A stretch of DNA of 15,928 nucleotides, taken from the NCBI GenBank assembly GCA_937958735.1, contig CALGNG010000363.1, positions 1 to 15,928 of the forward strand, read 5' to 3'. Numbering within the stretch: the first letter of the stretch is position 1; each line of letters begins with the position of its first letter. The stretch is from an uncultured Aquimarina sp. Its GTDB lineage: Bacteria > Bacteroidota > Bacteroidia > Flavobacteriales > Flavobacteriaceae. Positions 13,398-15,928 of this stretch are shown piece by piece. The notes beneath the pieces were generated by a model that did no database searches, was not told the DNA's origin, and worked only from the letters and a program-made list of their open reading frames with translations. A program made the position numbers and the translations under genes.

Positions 13398-15089
13398 ATG
13401 CAATTATCCGAACAAGAACTAATACGTAGAGACAAGCTTAAAACGCTTAGAGAAATGGGGATTAACCCTTATCCAGCAGATTTATTTCCGTTAGACAACA
13501 CTTCCAAAAGTATAAAAGAAAATTATAAAGAAGGGAAGAAAGTGGTTATCGCAGGACGTTTAATGCGTAAGAAAATACAAGGAAAAGCATCATTTGCAGA
13601 AATACAAGATTCTGACGGACGTATACAGGTCTATTTTAATAGAGACGAGATATGCCCAGGAGAAGACAAAGTGAAGTATAACGAGCTTTTTAAGAAGTTA
13701 TTAGATTTAGGAGATTTTATAGGGATAGAGGGAGAGTTGTTTACCACGCAAGTTGGTGAAATCACAGTATTAATAAAAGATTTTAAACTATTAAGTAAAG
13801 CATTAAAACCATTACCATTACCCAAAACAGATAGTGAAGGAAAAATATATGATGAGTTTAACGACCCAGAATTACGTTACCGCCAGCGTTATGCAGATTT
13901 GGTAGTAAACCCGCATGTAAAAGAGGTGTTTGTAAAGCGTACTAAATTATTTAATGCAATGCGTCAATTTTTTAACGAGCGCGAATATTTCGAAGTAGAA
14001 ACGCCAGTTTTACAGCCTATTGCAGGTGGAGCTTCGGCAAGACCTTTTATGACGCATCACAACTCGTTAGATATACCATTATATATGCGTATAGCAAACG
14101 AATTATATTTGAAGCGTCTAATTGTTGGTGGTTTTGATGGAGTGTACGAGTTTTCTAAAAACTTCAGAAACGAAGGGATGGACCGTACACATAATCCAGA
14201 ATTTACAGCCATGGAAATCTATGTAGCCTATAAGGATTATAATTGGATGATGGATTTTACAGAGCAATTGCTAGAGTATTGTGCCATTGCGGTAAACGGT
14301 ACCTCAAAAACTACTTTTGGGGAACACGAAGTAGACTTTAAAGCGCCTTATGCTAGAGTTACCATGGCAGATTCGATTAAGCATTTTACAGGTTTTGACA
14401 TTACAGATAAAACCGAAGCAGAGTTGTTTGAAGCAGCAAAAGAGATGGGTATCGAAGTAGATGCCACTATGGGTAAAGGAAAGTTGATAGACGAAATGTT
14501 TGGCGAAAAATGCGAAGGAAATTACATCCAGCCTACATTTATTACAGACTACCCTAAAGAAATGAGTCCGTTGTGTAAAGAGCATAGAGATAATCCAGAA
14601 TTAACAGAGCGTTTTGAGTTAATGGTTTGTGGAAAGGAAATAGCAAATGCCTATTCGGAACTAAACGACCCTATAGATCAAAAAGAACGTTTTGAGGCAC
14701 AGTTAAAGTTAGCAGAAAGGGGAGATGATGAAGCATCTAATTTTATTGATTACGACTTTTTACGTGCCTTAGAATATGGTATGCCTCCAACATCTGGATT
14801 AGGAATTGGCATGGATCGTTTAATTATGTATTTAACAAACAATCAATCTATACAAGAGGTATTGTTTTTTCCTCAAATGCGTCCAGAAAAAAGAGCAGTA
14901 GCCTTAACGGAAGAAGAAAAAATAGTGGTTGGGATTTTAAAGCAAACCTCTCCTTTAGATTTAGGTGGGTTAAAAGAACAATCTGGATTAAGTAATAAAA
15001 AATGGGATAAAACCATAAAAGGACTTACTAAAAATAAGGTAGCCAAGGTCTCTAAAACAGATGATGGTTTATTTGTAGAATTAGTGTAA
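13398..15089 (+). CDS. lysS: Lysine--tRNA ligase, class II
   Basis: LysRS charges tRNA-Lys with lysine in the cytoplasm. The 563-residue protein has the N-terminal anticodon-binding OB fold (about 48-135, KVVIAGRLMRKKIQGKASFAE) and the class II catalytic core (about 155-500). Motif 2 is FRNEGMDRTHNPEFTAMEIY (256-275), and motif 3 is GLGIGMDRLIMYL (467-479). The family usually ends near residue 500; here about 60 more residues (500-563) form a small helical, winged-helix-like tail, ALTEEEKIVVGILKQ onward. This longer form occurs in other Bacteroidota as far as I recall. The class II signature rules out the class I LysRS. It has a promoter-like box upstream and no clear terminator downstream. 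Confidence 0.97.
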   Translation: MQLSEQELIRRDKLKTLREMGINPYPADLFPLDNTSKSIKENYKEGKKVVIAGRLMRKKIQGKASFAEIQDSDGRIQVYFNRDEICPGEDKVKYNELFKKLLDLGDFIGIEGELFTTQVGEITVLIKDFKLLSKALKPLPLPKTDSEGKIYDEFNDPELRYRQRYADLVVNPHVKEVFVKRTKLFNAMRQFFNEREYFEVETPVLQPIAGGASARPFMTHHNSLDIPLYMRIANELYLKRLIVGGFDGVYEFSKNFRNEGMDRTHNPEFTAMEIYVAYKDYNWMMDFTEQLLEYCAIAVNGTSKTTFGEHEVDFKAPYARVTMADSIKHFTGFDITDKTEAELFEAAKEMGIEVDATMGKGKLIDEMFGEKCEGNYIQPTFITDYPKEMSPLCKEHRDNPELTERFELMVCGKEIANAYSELNDPIDQKERFEAQLKLAERGDDEASNFIDYDFLRALEYGMPPTSGLGIGMDRLIMYLTNNQSIQEVLFFPQMRPEKRAVALTEEEKIVVGILKQTSPLDLGGLKEQSGLSNKKWDKTIKGLTKNKVAKVSKTDDGLFVELV

Positions 15090-15112
15090 TAAAATTGTTT
15101 TTTTTAGAATAG

Positions 15113-15205
15113 ATGCGTAATATTAATGGCGTTCTAATAAAAGATGAAAACAATTTTTATAAATTGGTGCTTAATAAAGAGATTTTAAATAGTTATGGCT
15201 ACTAA
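15113..15205 (+). CDS. Possible 30-residue small protein overlapping the ftsX start
   Basis: Between lysS and ftsX an ATG at 15113 opens a 30-codon frame, MRNINGVLIKDENNFYKLVL then NKEILNSYGY, ending TAA at 15203-15205. It overlaps the first codons of ftsX by 11 bases in another frame. It could couple to ftsX translation or be the remnant of a lost gene. It has no recognised motif, signal peptide or ribosome binding site, and such short frames arise by chance. Confidence 0.2.
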   Translation: MRNINGVLIKDENNFYKLVLNKEILNSYGY

Positions 15206-15928
15206 ATTTGAGAAATTTCAAAAAAGAAGACTAATATCTTCCTACTTTTCGGTAGTATTAAGCATTGGTTTAGTATTGTTCTTGTTGGGGCTTTTAGGGC
15301 TGTTGGTTTTAAACAGTAAAAAAGTAACCGATCATTTTAAAGAGCGTATTGCATTAACCGTGTATTTTAAAGACACAGCAAAAAAAGTAGAAACCAACCA
15401 ATTAACCAAAACCCTAAAGCTTAATGATGCTGTTAGAAAAGTAATATACGTTTCTAAAGAAACAGCAGCCAAAGAACATGCAAAAGCTATTGGAGAAGAT
15501 TTTATAGCGTTTTTAGGAACCAATCCATTACAAAACTCTTTAGATATTTATTTAAATGCCGATTATGTAAACCAAGAGCAGATAGACGATTTTGTGGCGA
15601 CAATTAATGCTAAGAAGTTTGTGGACGAAGTTTCTTTTGATAAACCCTTGATTAATTTATTAAATAACAATATCAAAAAAATAAGTTTTTGGATATTAGT
15701 TATTTGCGGTATATGTACTTTAATAGCAGTGTTGTTAATTAATAACTCTATTAGACTAAGTGTTTATGCAAAGCGATTTACAATAAAAACCATGCAAATG
15801 GTTGGAGCAACAAAATCTTTTATTCGTAAGCCCTTTATATGGTTAAACATAAAATTAGGAATTCTAGGAGGTATATTAGCTCTAGCAGGGATGGCAGTAG
15901 TTTTATATTATTTAGACATCACCTTTAA
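15195..15928 (+). CDS. ftsX: Cell division protein FtsX (partial, cut by window end)
   Basis: The visible 244 residues belong to the FtsX family, the permease-like partner of the ATPase FtsE, which controls peptidoglycan hydrolysis at division. After a basic N-terminus (MATKFEKFQKRRLISSYFSV) come one membrane helix (about 17-39), an extracytoplasmic domain (about 40-160), a second helix (163-184), and a third (218-240). Between the last two is the family segment YAKRFTIKTMQMVGATKSFI, typical of FtsX cytoplasmic loops. The family is normally near 290 residues, so about 50 are missing beyond the window. The 105 bases between lysS and ftsX show no clear promoter or terminator. The start chosen gives the usual short N-terminus. 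Confidence 0.93.
   Translation, partial: MATKFEKFQKRRLISSYFSVVLSIGLVLFLLGLLGLLVLNSKKVTDHFKERIALTVYFKDTAKKVETNQLTKTLKLNDAVRKVIYVSKETAAKEHAKAIGEDFIAFLGTNPLQNSLDIYLNADYVNQEQIDDFVATINAKKFVDEVSFDKPLINLLNNNIKKISFWILVICGICTLIAVLLINNSIRLSVYAKRFTIKTMQMVGATKSFIRKPFIWLNIKLGILGGILALAGMAVVLYYLDITF

Noticed and set aside
15091..15157. AAAATTGTTTT and its complement AAAACAATTTT after lysS
   Set aside because: The arms are A/T-rich and 45 bases apart with no T-run after the second arm, so a functional hairpin or terminator is unlikely.
1..15928. tRNA, rRNA, CRISPR, insertion sequence or phage sequence
   Set aside because: I saw no cloverleaf-like gene, regularly spaced repeats, transposase or integrase motifs in either strand. 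A tRNA and repeat search by program would be needed to exclude them fully.

Overview
The window is about 16 kb of AT-rich, gene-dense chromosome. It suggests a member of the Flavobacteriaceae (Bacteroidota). The reasons are a PorZ-type type IX secretion component with a C-terminal sorting-like domain, a TonB-dependent receptor with an N-terminal carboxypeptidase-like domain, lipoproteins with very short lipoboxes, a LysRS of 563 residues with a C-terminal extension, almost no Shine-Dalgarno sequences, and promoter-like boxes of the Bacteroidota form TAnnTTTG. There are no mobile elements, CRISPR arrays, tRNA or rRNA genes visible, and no stretch over 300 bases lacks a gene.

Plus-strand block, 1-5517: the C-terminal end of a membrane protein, a long perfect inverted repeat that looks like an extended terminator, a lipocalin-like lipoprotein, purE (purine synthesis), an AzoR-type FMN reductase followed by a clear terminator, radC, a secreted protein of unknown function, leuB (leucine synthesis) with a terminator, and a small helical lipoprotein that begins only a few bases after that terminator.

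Minus-strand block, 11465-5514: a DinB-fold protein, porZ (type IX secretion), recO (recombinational repair) and a TonB-dependent receptor. The last three genes are separated by 3-4 bases and almost certainly form one operon. The block converges on the helical lipoprotein with a 4-base overlap of coding regions.

Right part, 11466-15928: an ArsC/Spx-like thiol protein and an EamA transporter are coupled through a TAATG junction. A hotdog thioesterase runs in the opposite direction and overlaps the transporter end by 14 bases. lysS and the start of ftsX (cut by the window end) follow.

Most genes are housekeeping or common flavobacterial genes. I did not find a convincing undescribed multi-gene system. 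The best candidates for a second look are the 30-bp-arm inverted repeat at 83-144, the porZ-recO-receptor operon, the receptor with FRAP/NPxL boxes but no histidine between them, the terminator/leader arrangement between leuB and the next lipoprotein, the DinB/ArsC divergent pair, and two uncharacterised exported proteins.
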